This document shows, piece after piece, positions 41,485 to 49,817 of a DNA stretch of 64,000 nt. This DNA is from UBA1672 sp051967755 (GTDB lineage: Bacteria > Pseudomonadota > Alphaproteobacteria > Micavibrionales > Micavibrionaceae), in NCBI GenBank assembly GCA_051967755.1, contig JBQDYD010000004.1, forward strand, positions 325,498 to 389,497, written 5' to 3'. Each line of letters starts with the position of its first letter. Within the stretch, counting starts at the first letter, position 1. The position numbers were made by a program, and so were the translations under genes. Under the pieces are notes generated by a model. The model did not search any database. It worked only from the letters and a program-made list of their open reading frames with translations, and was not told the origin of the DNA.

Positions 41485-42255
41485 ATGTATTGTTCTGTTA
41501 ATCAGCTTAGGGAATTTTATAGAAGTGAAATCGGCGGCATTGTGCAGCGGATTATGATGCATCACATCAGTGATGCATGGTCTGATGTGCACGGTTTTCG
41601 TGTGATGGGCTGTGGTTATGCTTTGCCATATCTTTCTTATTTCCAAAACGAAGATGCTGAGCGTGTCTTCGCGCTTATGCCGAAAGAGCAGGGCGCGATT
41701 TTATGGCCTAAGAATAAGAAGAATTTAGTGCTCAGTTGTGAGGAGGACCAGTTTCCGATTGAAAACGCATCGATAGATCGCGCGATTCTTATTCATCATC
41801 TGGAAGGATGTAATGATTTACGTAGTTCGGTGCGTGAGATATGGCGCGTGTTAAAGGCAAACGGACGTGTTTTAGTCGTTGTACCAAATCGATTGGGGGC
41901 TTGGGCTCATGCCGATTGGTCGCCGTTCGGGCAGGGGCGCCCCTTTACAATGTCACAGCTCTCTATGGTGTTAAGCGATAATTTATTTCAAGTTGAAAGC
42001 CATAAAAGCGCATTATTTGTACCGCCGATCCCTGATTCCCCTGTGATGATGCGCTCTGCCAATTTTATTGAGCGATTCGGCAGTACAATTTTACCGTTCG
42101 TGGCAGGCGTGCATATTGTTGAGATTAGTAAGAAAATTTATGCAGGCGTTGATAATTCCGGCGGTGGGTCACCGGTTTTGGCAAAAACGAAGAAAATTTT
42201 GGGCGCGAAGGGGCGTGCTGTTCCTCAAAGCTTTACGCCGACAAAATTGCGATAA
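41485..42255 (+). CDS. SAM-dependent methyltransferase (type 11-like)
   Basis: A class I methyltransferase fold: the first strand with the SAM-binding loop is VMGCGYALPYL, then the acidic-strand region (FALMPKEQGAILWP), FPIENASIDRAILIHHLEG (motif II-like) and VREIWRVLKANGRVLVVVPN (motif III-like). This is the form with an HHLEG motif often found in alphaproteobacteria near gloB. No substrate can be named. I choose ATG 41485, because the TTG at 41470 has no better ribosome site. Its stop is 2 bp from the convergent metA stop. Confidence 0.85.
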   Translation: MYCSVNQLREFYRSEIGGIVQRIMMHHISDAWSDVHGFRVMGCGYALPYLSYFQNEDAERVFALMPKEQGAILWPKNKKNLVLSCEEDQFPIENASIDRAILIHHLEGCNDLRSSVREIWRVLKANGRVLVVVPNRLGAWAHADWSPFGQGRPFTMSQLSMVLSDNLFQVESHKSALFVPPIPDSPVMMRSANFIERFGSTILPFVAGVHIVEISKKIYAGVDNSGGGSPVLAKTKKILGAKGRAVPQSFTPTKLR

Positions 42256-42257
42256 AC

Positions 42258-43316
42258 CTACTCTTTAATCGCGAGCGGGTTATTCGGGTCGACGCCTTCC
42301 ATGAATTGTTTGCTTCGGTCTGCATTGGTCACCTGATAGACAAGTCCGATCCAGCTTGCAAGAATGCTTCTCGCGCTATCTGTCCAAGTATTTTCAAGTG
42401 TGTCGGCCAATTCTTTGCTAAGAGTATTTAGTTCATCGCGGCTCATGCATTCAGGATTATAGAGCATGAGCTTTTCTATGGTTTCATCTTTGAAATAGTT
42501 TAGTGGCATTGGTGGCGGATCAGTGCGTCTGCCTGATTTATAAAGCTGCACCTCCCGTTGGTATTCTTTTAGCAAGCTGATCGTGTCATATTCCGGATGC
42601 CCCTGCATGCAAACCAGGCGAAACCCATCATCAGATACGGCAATATGCGCATCGGCTTTGCGGCTGCCGACGAGGATTTTCATACCGGCATTTTGGAATT
42701 GTTCGGATGTGATTGTGTTAAATCGAGAATGCGGCACATCAAAAACCGTGTTCATATTACGCACCAACGGATGTTCTCTCTCGATAACACGGTGACGAAA
42801 AACCCCCCATAATTTTCCATCGGGCAACGGGGTTCGTTTTTGGCCGTATTTTGACTGCATAATGGCATGTGTGGCAAGGCATGAGCACATTGTGGATGTG
42901 ACATTTTCCCATGCCCATGTCATCACATTTTGAAGTGGCTCCCAGAATTCTTCCTTTTCTAAATCAGGCTGGGATACATTCGCACCAGTTACGATGAGGG
43001 CATCTAAACCTTCATCTTGTAACTTTTCAAAGGGTTCATAATATTCTTTTATATATGATTTTGTCTCATCGCTGCGCTCCAGTTCAGGCAGGCTAAACGG
43101 GTGAATATAAAGTTGTGCGATTTGGTTACTTTCACCGACTAAACGAAAGAATTGCCGCTCTGTCGCTTCAAGGGCGGCGTCCGGCATCATGTTAAGCAAG
43201 CCAATATGTAATTCCCGGATATCTTGGTGCTGCGCACGCTCCGGCGGAAGCACAGTTCGCCCCTCTGCTTGAAGGCGCTGGAATGTCGGTAATTGTTTAT
43301 AAGCAACGAGTGGCAT
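42258..43316 (-). CDS. metA: Homoserine O-succinyltransferase family protein
   Basis: The first committed step of methionine synthesis: acylation of homoserine. The catalytic Cys region reads STMCSCLATHA, placing the nucleophile at Cys146 (the equivalent of STLYICWGAQA in enteric MetA). A catalytic-His motif GHPEYDT follows at about residue 239. Also seen are IGLLNMMPDAALEATERQF, VTGANVSQ and LWGVF. Succinyl- versus acetyl-CoA use cannot be told from the sequence alone. Length 352 is longer than the usual 310, with an extra C-terminal helical segment. No SAM riboswitch is visible in the 76 bp upstream. Divergent from the chorismate mutase gene. Confidence 0.92.
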   Translation of the reverse strand: MPLVAYKQLPTFQRLQAEGRTVLPPERAQHQDIRELHIGLLNMMPDAALEATERQFFRLVGESNQIAQLYIHPFSLPELERSDETKSYIKEYYEPFEKLQDEGLDALIVTGANVSQPDLEKEEFWEPLQNVMTWAWENVTSTMCSCLATHAIMQSKYGQKRTPLPDGKLWGVFRHRVIEREHPLVRNMNTVFDVPHSRFNTITSEQFQNAGMKILVGSRKADAHIAVSDDGFRLVCMQGHPEYDTISLLKEYQREVQLYKSGRRTDPPPMPLNYFKDETIEKLMLYNPECMSRDELNTLSKELADTLENTWTDSARSILASWIGLVYQVTNADRSKQFMEGVDPNNPLAIKE

Positions 43317-43392
43317 ATTTAAGGCAAAATCTCTTTGATTTATGTATCACTAACATGTAATAACTCTAACAATAAACGGGATAAGCAGGCCG

Positions 43393-44286
43393 ATGTCAAA
43401 AACATTAGAAGAAATTAGAAAACAAATCGATTCTATTGATAATCAGGTACATGATTTATTGATGGAACGCGCTTCATTAGTGTCTTCTGTGGCGTCGGCA
43501 AAGAAAGAGGCCGGCACACAAATTGTTCAGCCTGCGCGTGAAGCACGCATGATGCGTAGATTGCTCGCCCGTCATGAGGGCCCTCTACCGAGTAAGACAA
43601 TAATCCGTATCTGGAGAGAGCTGGTTGGTTCTGTGTCTTTGTTGCAGACAGGATTAAGTGTGGTGATCGCCGAAGATGGTGACGGGCATACATACTGGGA
43701 TATGGCAAAGAATTATTTTGGCAGTGCTGTGCCGATGAAGTCTATTAAGGGGCAACAATCTGCAATCAGTGAAATTATCGATGACCGTGCTTCGTTTGCT
43801 GTTCTGCCATGGCCTGAGCTGGATCAGGTTTCACCATGGTGGGCGCATTTGTTTAATCGCAACACGCAAGATGTTGATGAGCTGTTTATTATTGGTGCAT
43901 TGCCATATGAAACTACGGGTGTAGACCCTTCAAAGGTTTATGATAAAGCCCTTATTGTTTCGAAGATGGGTTTTATGTCTTCGGACGATGATAATTGTTT
44001 CATCGGTTTGGAAATGAATGCTGATATCAGTCGTGCGCGTATAAGGGAACGCGCGGAAGAGGTCGGCTTAAAGGTCGTTAATCTGTATAGCGGTGCGCTT
44101 CAACACAACCCCGATAACAAAGTATATTTGATGCAAGTTAGTGGGTATTTTGATGAGCGTTCAGATTCTGTTCAAGATCTGAAGGAAAAGCTGGGCGAAG
44201 GTTGTTACTATTGTCATGTTATTGGCGGTTATCCGGTGTTACCGGAGATAGATATGAAAGCCAGCGCGCAGGATGATGCCGCATAA
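43393..44286 (+). CDS. Chorismate mutase with degenerate P-protein-like C-terminal region
   Basis: Residues 1-90 are an AroQ-type chorismate mutase (LEEIRKQIDSIDNQVHDLLMERASLVSSVASAKKE ... RIWRELVGS), which rearranges chorismate to prephenate. The remaining 200 residues look like a reduced prephenate dehydratase plus ACT domain: LSVVIAEDG and AKNYFGSAVPMKSI mirror the PDT start, ASFAVLPWPE mirrors the GVVPIENS strand, and DDDNCFIGLEMN ... VIGGYPV mirrors the ACT end. The catalytic TRF motif of PDT is absent. At 297 residues it is about 70 shorter than a full P-protein. Role: prephenate supply to the adjacent tyrA, perhaps with aromatic feedback through the ACT-like part (inferred). Confidence 0.85.
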   Translation: MSKTLEEIRKQIDSIDNQVHDLLMERASLVSSVASAKKEAGTQIVQPAREARMMRRLLARHEGPLPSKTIIRIWRELVGSVSLLQTGLSVVIAEDGDGHTYWDMAKNYFGSAVPMKSIKGQQSAISEIIDDRASFAVLPWPELDQVSPWWAHLFNRNTQDVDELFIIGALPYETTGVDPSKVYDKALIVSKMGFMSSDDDNCFIGLEMNADISRARIRERAEEVGLKVVNLYSGALQHNPDNKVYLMQVSGYFDERSDSVQDLKEKLGEGCYYCHVIGGYPVLPEIDMKASAQDDAA

Positions 44287-44321
44287 ATAATAAGATTAAT
44301 TGAAATAGAGATTTAAAGAAA

Positions 44322-45191
44322 ATGGAAACCATTACAGTAATTGGTATGGGGCTGATTGGCTCATCCCTTGCCAGAAATATTAAACATCATAATCTGGCCA
44401 ATACATTGGTCGCAGCAGATATAAATGTTGATGTATGCGAAAAAGTAGCAGATCTGAAGATAGCAGACATCGTAACAGATGATTTACCCAAAAGCGTTGA
44501 AGACGCAGATATGGTGATCATATCTGTTCCTGTGGGGGCGATGGCTTCGGTTGCGGAAATGATCGCACCACATTTGAAAGAAGGGGCAATCGTAACTGAT
44601 ACAGGCTCTGTGAAAGTGTCAGTTATCGATGCAATCAAGCCTTTTTGTCGTTCAACCATTGAAATTGTACCTGCGCACCCGATTGCGGGTACTGAATTTT
44701 CAGGGCCTGAGGCGGGATTCCTTGAATTGTTTGACGATCGGTGGTGTATTCTTACCCCACTTGAGGAAACAAGTATAAAGGCCGTGGAAGAGGTCACTAA
44801 AATATGGGAAGCATGCGGATCCAGAGTTGAAATCATGGGGCCGCGTCACCATGATTTGGTTCTTGGCATCACGTCACACTTACCGCACTTAATTGCATAC
44901 ACCATTGTGGGAACGGCGAATGAGCTTGGTGATGATATTAAATCTGAAGTGATTAAATTCTCTGCCAGTGGATTTAGAGATTTCACCCGTATTGCTTCCT
45001 CTGATCCGACAATGTGGCGCGATGTGTTCCTTAATAACAAAGAGGCCGTCTTGGAGATTTTGCAACGGTTTAACGAGGATCTTACCTCGATGCAGCGCGC
45101 GATCCGCAAAGGGGACGGAGAGTATCTTTATGACTGGTTTGCAAAAACACGGGCAATCCGTAAGGAAGTTATTGACCAGGGACAGGCTTAA
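44322..45191 (+). CDS. tyrA: Prephenate/arogenate dehydrogenase
   Basis: Oxidative decarboxylation step of tyrosine synthesis, with an N-terminal NAD(P)-binding Rossmann fold (VIGMGLIGSSLARN). Family motifs: VIISVPVGAM, VTDTGSVK, VPAHPIAGTEFSGPEAG, LGITSHLPHLIAY and FSASGFRDFTRIASSDPTMW. Length 289 fits the cyclohexadienyl-dehydrogenase type. It follows the chorismate mutase gene by 35 bp; the hisC-type aminotransferase often lying between them in related genomes is missing. Its 3' end overlaps the convergent PlsC-like gene by 23 bp. Confidence 0.95.
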   Translation: METITVIGMGLIGSSLARNIKHHNLANTLVAADINVDVCEKVADLKIADIVTDDLPKSVEDADMVIISVPVGAMASVAEMIAPHLKEGAIVTDTGSVKVSVIDAIKPFCRSTIEIVPAHPIAGTEFSGPEAGFLELFDDRWCILTPLEETSIKAVEEVTKIWEACGSRVEIMGPRHHDLVLGITSHLPHLIAYTIVGTANELGDDIKSEVIKFSASGFRDFTRIASSDPTMWRDVFLNNKEAVLEILQRFNEDLTSMQRAIRKGDGEYLYDWFAKTRAIRKEVIDQGQA

Positions 45192-46683
45192 CGCGTTTGG
45201 TCACGAAGGCTGATGGCTGTCCGTTTTCTAAAAGGGCGGCGTTGCTGTGATCTTCAAATTCAAAGATTTTGATCGGCCCAAGGTACACTTTGTTGTCTTG
45301 GCTTGTTACTGAAGATTTCACAATGCCGTTTCTTTGCAGTAGTGAAAGGCTCATAGCGGCAAAGCCTGCGGGTTTTTCTTTTACGATCTTCTTTGAAACA
45401 AGTTCCAGTAAGAAGAAGTTATAATCCGTGATGGCTATAGTTAAATTTAAAACCGGGTATGGTTCATCTAATTTAACTGTTCCGGAGAGCTCTCCTTTTG
45501 TATCAAGGCGCGTCAGTACAAACTCATCAATCGTTAGCGTGTCTTGCCAGTGCGTAAGAACACCGCGGGCATGATCAAATATAAGATCCCCGCGCCAATG
45601 TGGCATGTTTATATGGATTTCACCCGTTTCAAATGAAACAGGCATGCCTGGCATTGGCCAGCTTTCAGCCGCAATATTGTCTATTGTTATTGTTTCTTTT
45701 GCTGTCGTTATAATGTGTTTCGGAATTGATAATTTTATCTTACCCGGAAAGCCGTTTACCGTGGGTGAATCCCCTGTAACGTCCTGTATGTTGTGCCCTT
45801 CACGTATTTCGGCCAATGTGGTGGTGACTGTTTTTTGCACGAAGTGCGCTGCGGTAAACCAGTAAATTGTATAGATGGCGCACAAGCTTATGAGGAATAT
45901 AGCCGCATTTCTAAATGGTTTTTTTTGTTTGGAGTTAAGCTGCTCTCTGCCTTCGTGTGCTAATTGCGCTGATTTTTCTTCTAATGATGATTCTAGCATT
46001 CTGAGTCTTGCTCCCGCATCTTTCTGTGAGTTCGGTAATATTGGCGGTAAAAATTCAAAAACAACAGTGCCCGGTTTTTTGCACCAGCCGCCTTTGGGGG
46101 AAAACACGCCTGTATTTAGCGCCATAGGTATAATAGGCAGATCAGTTGCTTCTTGAATTCGGATGATGCCTATTTTATATGGCTTTTCTTTTGTTGTGGT
46201 GTCAGGGCTTACGCGTGTCCCTTGTGGGAAAATCAGGATCGGGCGTTTTTGTGCTTTTACGCGTCTTGCACCGTCTTGAATAGAACGTACTGCTTCTTTT
46301 GGTGTGCTGCGGTCAATCGCGATAACATCGCTTTTTTCCAAATATTTGCCCCATAGTGGAATTTTGAGCAGTTCTTTTTTTAAGACGATAGCGGGGTCTT
46401 TAAATAAGATATGGAGTTTGAAGGTTTCATATGCCGATTCATGTTTGGCCGCGACTATATAGGCGCTGTCTTTTGGGAGGTGTTCTTTTCCTCTTATCTC
46501 ATAACGGAGCCCGAGAATATGTTTCTCAAGAAACGCGGTTGTATAAACAAACCAATAAACTACGGCCATATAATATTTGCGCGGTAACACCAATGTGGGC
46601 AGAAACAGGCAGCATGCCAAGCCGACTATGATGTAGAAGCAAAGGTTAAATAAGGTTGAGCGAAGGAAATAAGGCTTTATCAT
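45169..46683 (-). CDS. PlsC-like acyltransferase fused to a DUF2125-like domain
   Basis: Residues 1-240 are a 1-acyl-glycerol-3-phosphate acyltransferase domain: an N-terminal hydrophobic helix (13-32), the acyltransferase motif KHESAYE (His81 with Glu86 where Asp is usual), FPQGTRV (152-158, Gln for Glu) and LPIIPMALN. A second membrane helix (259-278) then leads to a 225-residue beta-rich region with NGFPGKIKLSIP and ITIDNIAAESWPM, resembling alphaproteobacterial DUF2125 proteins, expected in the periplasm. These are normally separate genes, so this is a fusion spanning the membrane. The start overlaps the ydcF-like gene's stop by 4 bp. The domain assignment of the second half is by eye. 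Confidence 0.82.
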   Translation of the reverse strand: MIKPYFLRSTLFNLCFYIIVGLACCLFLPTLVLPRKYYMAVVYWFVYTTAFLEKHILGLRYEIRGKEHLPKDSAYIVAAKHESAYETFKLHILFKDPAIVLKKELLKIPLWGKYLEKSDVIAIDRSTPKEAVRSIQDGARRVKAQKRPILIFPQGTRVSPDTTTKEKPYKIGIIRIQEATDLPIIPMALNTGVFSPKGGWCKKPGTVVFEFLPPILPNSQKDAGARLRMLESSLEEKSAQLAHEGREQLNSKQKKPFRNAAIFLISLCAIYTIYWFTAAHFVQKTVTTTLAEIREGHNIQDVTGDSPTVNGFPGKIKLSIPKHIITTAKETITIDNIAAESWPMPGMPVSFETGEIHINMPHWRGDLIFDHARGVLTHWQDTLTIDEFVLTRLDTKGELSGTVKLDEPYPVLNLTIAITDYNFFLLELVSKKIVKEKPAGFAAMSLSLLQRNGIVKSSVTSQDNKVYLGPIKIFEFEDHSNAALLENGQPSAFVTKRVKPVPGQ

Positions 46684-47270
46684 TTTAGGATGCCTTGTCT
46701 TTCAAGGTAAAATATCCCGGTGCGATAGAGCACTTTATTATATTCGTCGAAAGTAATTTTCCAAAAGAGCAGGTCTTCTTTTTTGTAGTCAGGTATCTCA
46801 ACCGGATGGGGGATGATTTTTGTATCTTTAACAATGTTATGAAATTCCATAAGGGCGCGTTTCATATGGTACGTTGATGTCACCAATCTGATTGATTTTA
46901 TGTTGTTTTCTTTTATCCACTCTTCGGTTTCAAGGGCATTTTCAAACGTGGTTGTTGCCTCGTGCCCTAAAATAATACAGCAGTCAGGTAATTCGGTTTT
47001 GCCTTTCCACATTAGCCGGATTTCTTTTTCATCAACAGACGGGTGAACGCCTGAAATAAATAGCGTTGGGGCAGATTGTTGTGAAAATAATGTAAGGCCG
47101 GTTGTAATGCGATAATTACCGCCCGTCAGAACAACGACGGCATCGGTATTTGTGTTTGGGTCTTGCGGGGTGACGGCCTGAATGTTTGATAGAAATACAC
47201 CGTATCCGCCGATCCATGCGATCAGGGTTAGTAGCACTATTATCCTCGCGATCTTTTTTATCATTTTCAT
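46680..47270 (-). CDS. YdcF/DUF218 family protein
   Basis: A 196-residue protein with an N-terminal membrane anchor (about 8-28) and a DUF218 domain: DAVVVLTGGNYRITTGLTLF, then PTLFISGVHP, CCIILGHEATTTFENA (with the conserved acidic TFENA) and IRLVTSTYHMKRALMEF. DUF218 proteins are linked to envelope biogenesis (SanA/ElyC relatives) but their reaction is unresolved. It sits in the conserved ftsE-ftsX-ydcF-plsC order, 6 bp after ftsX and overlapping the PlsC-like gene by 4 bp, so it is translated with them. Confidence 0.92.
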   Translation of the reverse strand: MKMIKKIARIIVLLTLIAWIGGYGVFLSNIQAVTPQDPNTNTDAVVVLTGGNYRITTGLTLFSQQSAPTLFISGVHPSVDEKEIRLMWKGKTELPDCCIILGHEATTTFENALETEEWIKENNIKSIRLVTSTYHMKRALMEFHNIVKDTKIIPHPVEIPDYKKEDLLFWKITFDEYNKVLYRTGIFYLERQGILK

Positions 47271-47276
47271 CCTTCT

Positions 47277-48326
47277 TTACGGCATCTTTGCTAATGAGCG
47301 TAAGACCGTTACATGAGACGTTAGGATTGTAATGAATGAAATTAAAAATGGAACCAAAAGGATTGTTAAAAAGCCGAAAAAACTAACCTGTAGCACGGGT
47401 ATTAAATCTGTGCCTGAGTTGCGGGATAATAAAGTAAGGGAATATGTGACCATAATGCCAAGTGCGGTTCCTAGTAACGCCCCCTTTAGGGATAGGATGA
47501 GTGCGTGGCGCTGAAACTGTTTGGCAATGTAATTATCAGTGGCCCCCATATGGTGGAGTAACTCAACTTCGTTGTGATGGATAGACAGCCTTGTCCTGAC
47601 GGCAATTGCAATTGCGACGATTGTGATGGTGCCGACAATCAATGTGATTATGAATGCGAGGTTTCGCAAAGTGTCGGTGAAATTGATTAAGTCTGACAGC
47701 CATTCATGATGCGTTTCTAAATGTGCATGTTTGGATATTGTGTTTATGTCATTTCGTAATGTTTCCAGATCTTTTGCATCAGATTTTCTAAGCTCTACAG
47801 CGAGTAGGCCGGGGAGCGCAATTTCCCCAAGGTTTAGATTGTTCCCGATCCATGGGGATATCAAATCCTGAATTTCATCATTTTCCAAGATTTCTATGGA
47901 TTTAACTATTGGGTTTTTAGATAGCGATGCATAGAGGTCTTTTGTCTCCTTTAGAATGGTTTCCTGAGAAAGAATGTGCCCGTTTTTAGATTGGATAGCT
48001 ATTTCAATAGTGACCTTATTTTCAAGGCCGGAAGACCATTTATTGGTCATTGAGTGTAGTGCAAAAGTGCCGCTGAGCGCCAATACACCAAGAAAAGTCA
48101 TCAGGGCAATCAATGTTATTATAAACCGTGTATCGTCCCCTTTATTAAGTGGTAGGTCATAATGTTTATTTCGCAATGTGTTCACAATCACTGATAGGGA
48201 GGACCCCTCAAGCACGGCCTTGGGGAGTAGGGTCGATTCAACATCAATCTTTTTAAATTTTTCTTTCGCAGTTTCCAGACGTTTAGAAAACATGTCGAAT
48301 TTTTTGTGCTCTTGTTTCTTTGTCAT
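47277..48326 (-). CDS. ftsX: Cell-division ABC-transporter permease FtsX
   Basis: FtsX with FtsE couples ATP hydrolysis to peptidoglycan hydrolase activation at the septum. Topology matches: a cytosolic N-terminus, first helix (FIITLIALMTFLGVLALSGTFAL), a periplasmic loop of about 120 residues, then three more helices (FIITLIVGTITIVAIAIAV, LKGALLGTALGIMVTYSL, LTILLVPFLISFITIL). The charged N-terminal extension is long. Possible starts are ATG at 48344, 48326 and 48293; none has a strong ribosome site and 48326 is a compromise. All overlap ftsE, so coupling is expected. Confidence 0.9.
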   Translation of the reverse strand: MTKKQEHKKFDMFSKRLETAKEKFKKIDVESTLLPKAVLEGSSLSVIVNTLRNKHYDLPLNKGDDTRFIITLIALMTFLGVLALSGTFALHSMTNKWSSGLENKVTIEIAIQSKNGHILSQETILKETKDLYASLSKNPIVKSIEILENDEIQDLISPWIGNNLNLGEIALPGLLAVELRKSDAKDLETLRNDINTISKHAHLETHHEWLSDLINFTDTLRNLAFIITLIVGTITIVAIAIAVRTRLSIHHNEVELLHHMGATDNYIAKQFQRHALILSLKGALLGTALGIMVTYSLTLLSRNSGTDLIPVLQVSFFGFLTILLVPFLISFITILTSHVTVLRSLAKMP

Positions 48327-48981
48327 CTTGAATAACGGTTCCATTCATTAGTCTTAAGTTCGGGTGGCCGAACTGCTCAATAATCTGCTGGTTATGGGTG
48401 GCGATTACTATGGTTGTACCCATACGGTTTAGCTGTTCAAACAACCCCATTAACCTAAAGCCGATTTCATCGTCTAAATTACCTGTTGGTTCATCGGCAA
48501 GCAAAAGCTTTGGTCTGCCTATAACCGCCCTTGCAATCGCGACGCGTTGCTGCTGTCCGCCTGATAGTTTCTTGGGGAGTGATTGTTTGTGTTTTCCCAA
48601 TCCTACCCAGTCTAGTAATTCGCTAACATGGCTGTTTATTTCCTTGTCGGGTCTTTCAAGGATACGTAGCGGCAAGGCCACATTGTCAAATGCGGAAAGG
48701 TGCGGGAGGAGGCGGAAGTCTTGAAATATAACACCAATACGTTGGCGAAGGGCAAACAGATCCTCTCTTTTTGTTTTTGCAATGTCGTTACCGAACATTG
48801 TGATCTTTCCCTCTGTTGGGATATTTCCCAAATACATAAGGGTGATCAGTGATGTCTTTCCGGCTCCACTAGGGCCGGTTAGGAAATGATATGATCCGGG
48901 CTCAAGCGTAAAATTAACGTTTTTAATAACGTCAGGGCTGTCTTTATCATATCGGAAGCCTACATTTTCAAATTTAATCAA
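48283..48981 (-). CDS. ftsE: Cell-division ATP-binding protein FtsE
   Basis: ABC ATPase partner of FtsX. Walker A GPSGAGKTSL, Q-loop FQDFRLLPHLSAFDNVALPL, signature LSGGQQQRVAIARA, Walker B LLLADEPTGNLD and H-loop IVIATHN are all intact in 232 residues. The start codon is TTG at 48981, with AAGGG 8 bp upstream. It lies 11 bp after the helical-repeat protein gene and overlaps ftsX at the 3' end. Confidence 0.96.
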   Translation of the reverse strand: MIKFENVGFRYDKDSPDVIKNVNFTLEPGSYHFLTGPSGAGKTSLITLMYLGNIPTEGKITMFGNDIAKTKREDLFALRQRIGVIFQDFRLLPHLSAFDNVALPLRILERPDKEINSHVSELLDWVGLGKHKQSLPKKLSGGQQQRVAIARAVIGRPKLLLADEPTGNLDDEIGFRLMGLFEQLNRMGTTIVIATHNQQIIEQFGHPNLRLMNGTVIQDDKETRAQKIRHVF

Positions 48982-48992
48982 TATCTTAACCC

Positions 48993-49739
48993 TTATTGAA
49001 CTCTATCGCGAGGCTGCTGACTATCGAGCATGTACTGTATTGCTTGTCCGCGCTTATAGTTGTTTTCAATCATTTTTGCTGCGTCATATGCATCTTGATA
49101 AAGTTGTTTATCAGACAAAATCTTTGAGATGATTTCATAGGCCTTGTTTCTGAAAGAAAGGCTGGAGATTTTCTGAATGCTTGTTTGTGCAGATTTGAAA
49201 TCGCCTCTTTCTGCTTGTATTTCTGCCGTCTCACCATAGGCTTTGTTTCTGAGTGCAGAGTTCTTCATGCTTTCTGTTGTTTTCCATGCCCCTTCATTGT
49301 CCCCTGCAAACGCCTGTGCCATGGCGATATAAGTTAAGGCGATACCATGCGAAGGCGGGTGGGCAATACTGTCTGCTTTTACACGGAGCTTTGCAAATTT
49401 CTTAGTGAGTTCTGCTTGCTCATCTCTGTAATGCGCAAGCATCATGCCTACGCCTCTGATGCTCATGGCTTTGATGTCGGGTGTTTGAACCAGATCTATT
49501 ATTGTCAGGGCTTGTTCAAACTCTTTTTCGAAAGCATAAGTTTTTGCGAGTTCTCTGTATGTTTGGTCACGCCATGATGTGTTTTCAATTTTTGATGTAT
49601 TTTCTTTGAGTTCCTGCAAAATACATGCCCTGTCTTTGATGGTGCAGGCATTTTCTTGAGCATTGGCCGCAAAAGAAAGTCCTGATAAGAATAAGCAAAT
49701 AATAACCGCCATCTTGCGATAGAACGTAAAGTGATACAT
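48993..49739 (-). CDS. Exported TPR-like hypothetical protein upstream of ftsE
   Basis: A signal peptide (MYHFTFYRKMAVIICLFLSGLSFAANA) precedes a 220-residue helical region with repeating pairs such as QTYRELAKTYAFEKEFEQALTI, IALTYIAMAQAFAGDNEGAWKT, AYGETAEIQAERGDFKSAQTS and AYEIISKILSDKQLYQDAYDA. This is the spacing of TPR-like repeats, suggesting a periplasmic protein-binding scaffold. Two cysteines (NACTIKDRAC) near the mature N-terminus could form a disulfide. It is the first gene of the ftsE-ftsX-ydcF-plsC-like transcription unit (11 bp before ftsE), so a link to septal or envelope work is plausible but unproven. Confidence 0.78.
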   Translation of the reverse strand: MYHFTFYRKMAVIICLFLSGLSFAANAQENACTIKDRACILQELKENTSKIENTSWRDQTYRELAKTYAFEKEFEQALTIIDLVQTPDIKAMSIRGVGMMLAHYRDEQAELTKKFAKLRVKADSIAHPPSHGIALTYIAMAQAFAGDNEGAWKTTESMKNSALRNKAYGETAEIQAERGDFKSAQTSIQKISSLSFRNKAYEIISKILSDKQLYQDAYDAAKMIENNYKRGQAIQYMLDSQQPRDRVQ

Positions 49740-49817
49740 ATTGAATATCCTGCGTATTAATTTTATGACCCTATTTTTTTACAAGACACGCACTGGAAAG
49801 AGAAGAACTCAGTTACA

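Noticed and set aside
43317..43392. SAM riboswitch (SAM-II type) upstream of metA
   Set aside because: Only 76 bp separate metA from its divergent neighbour and no pseudoknot-type conserved core or matching stem is visible in them.
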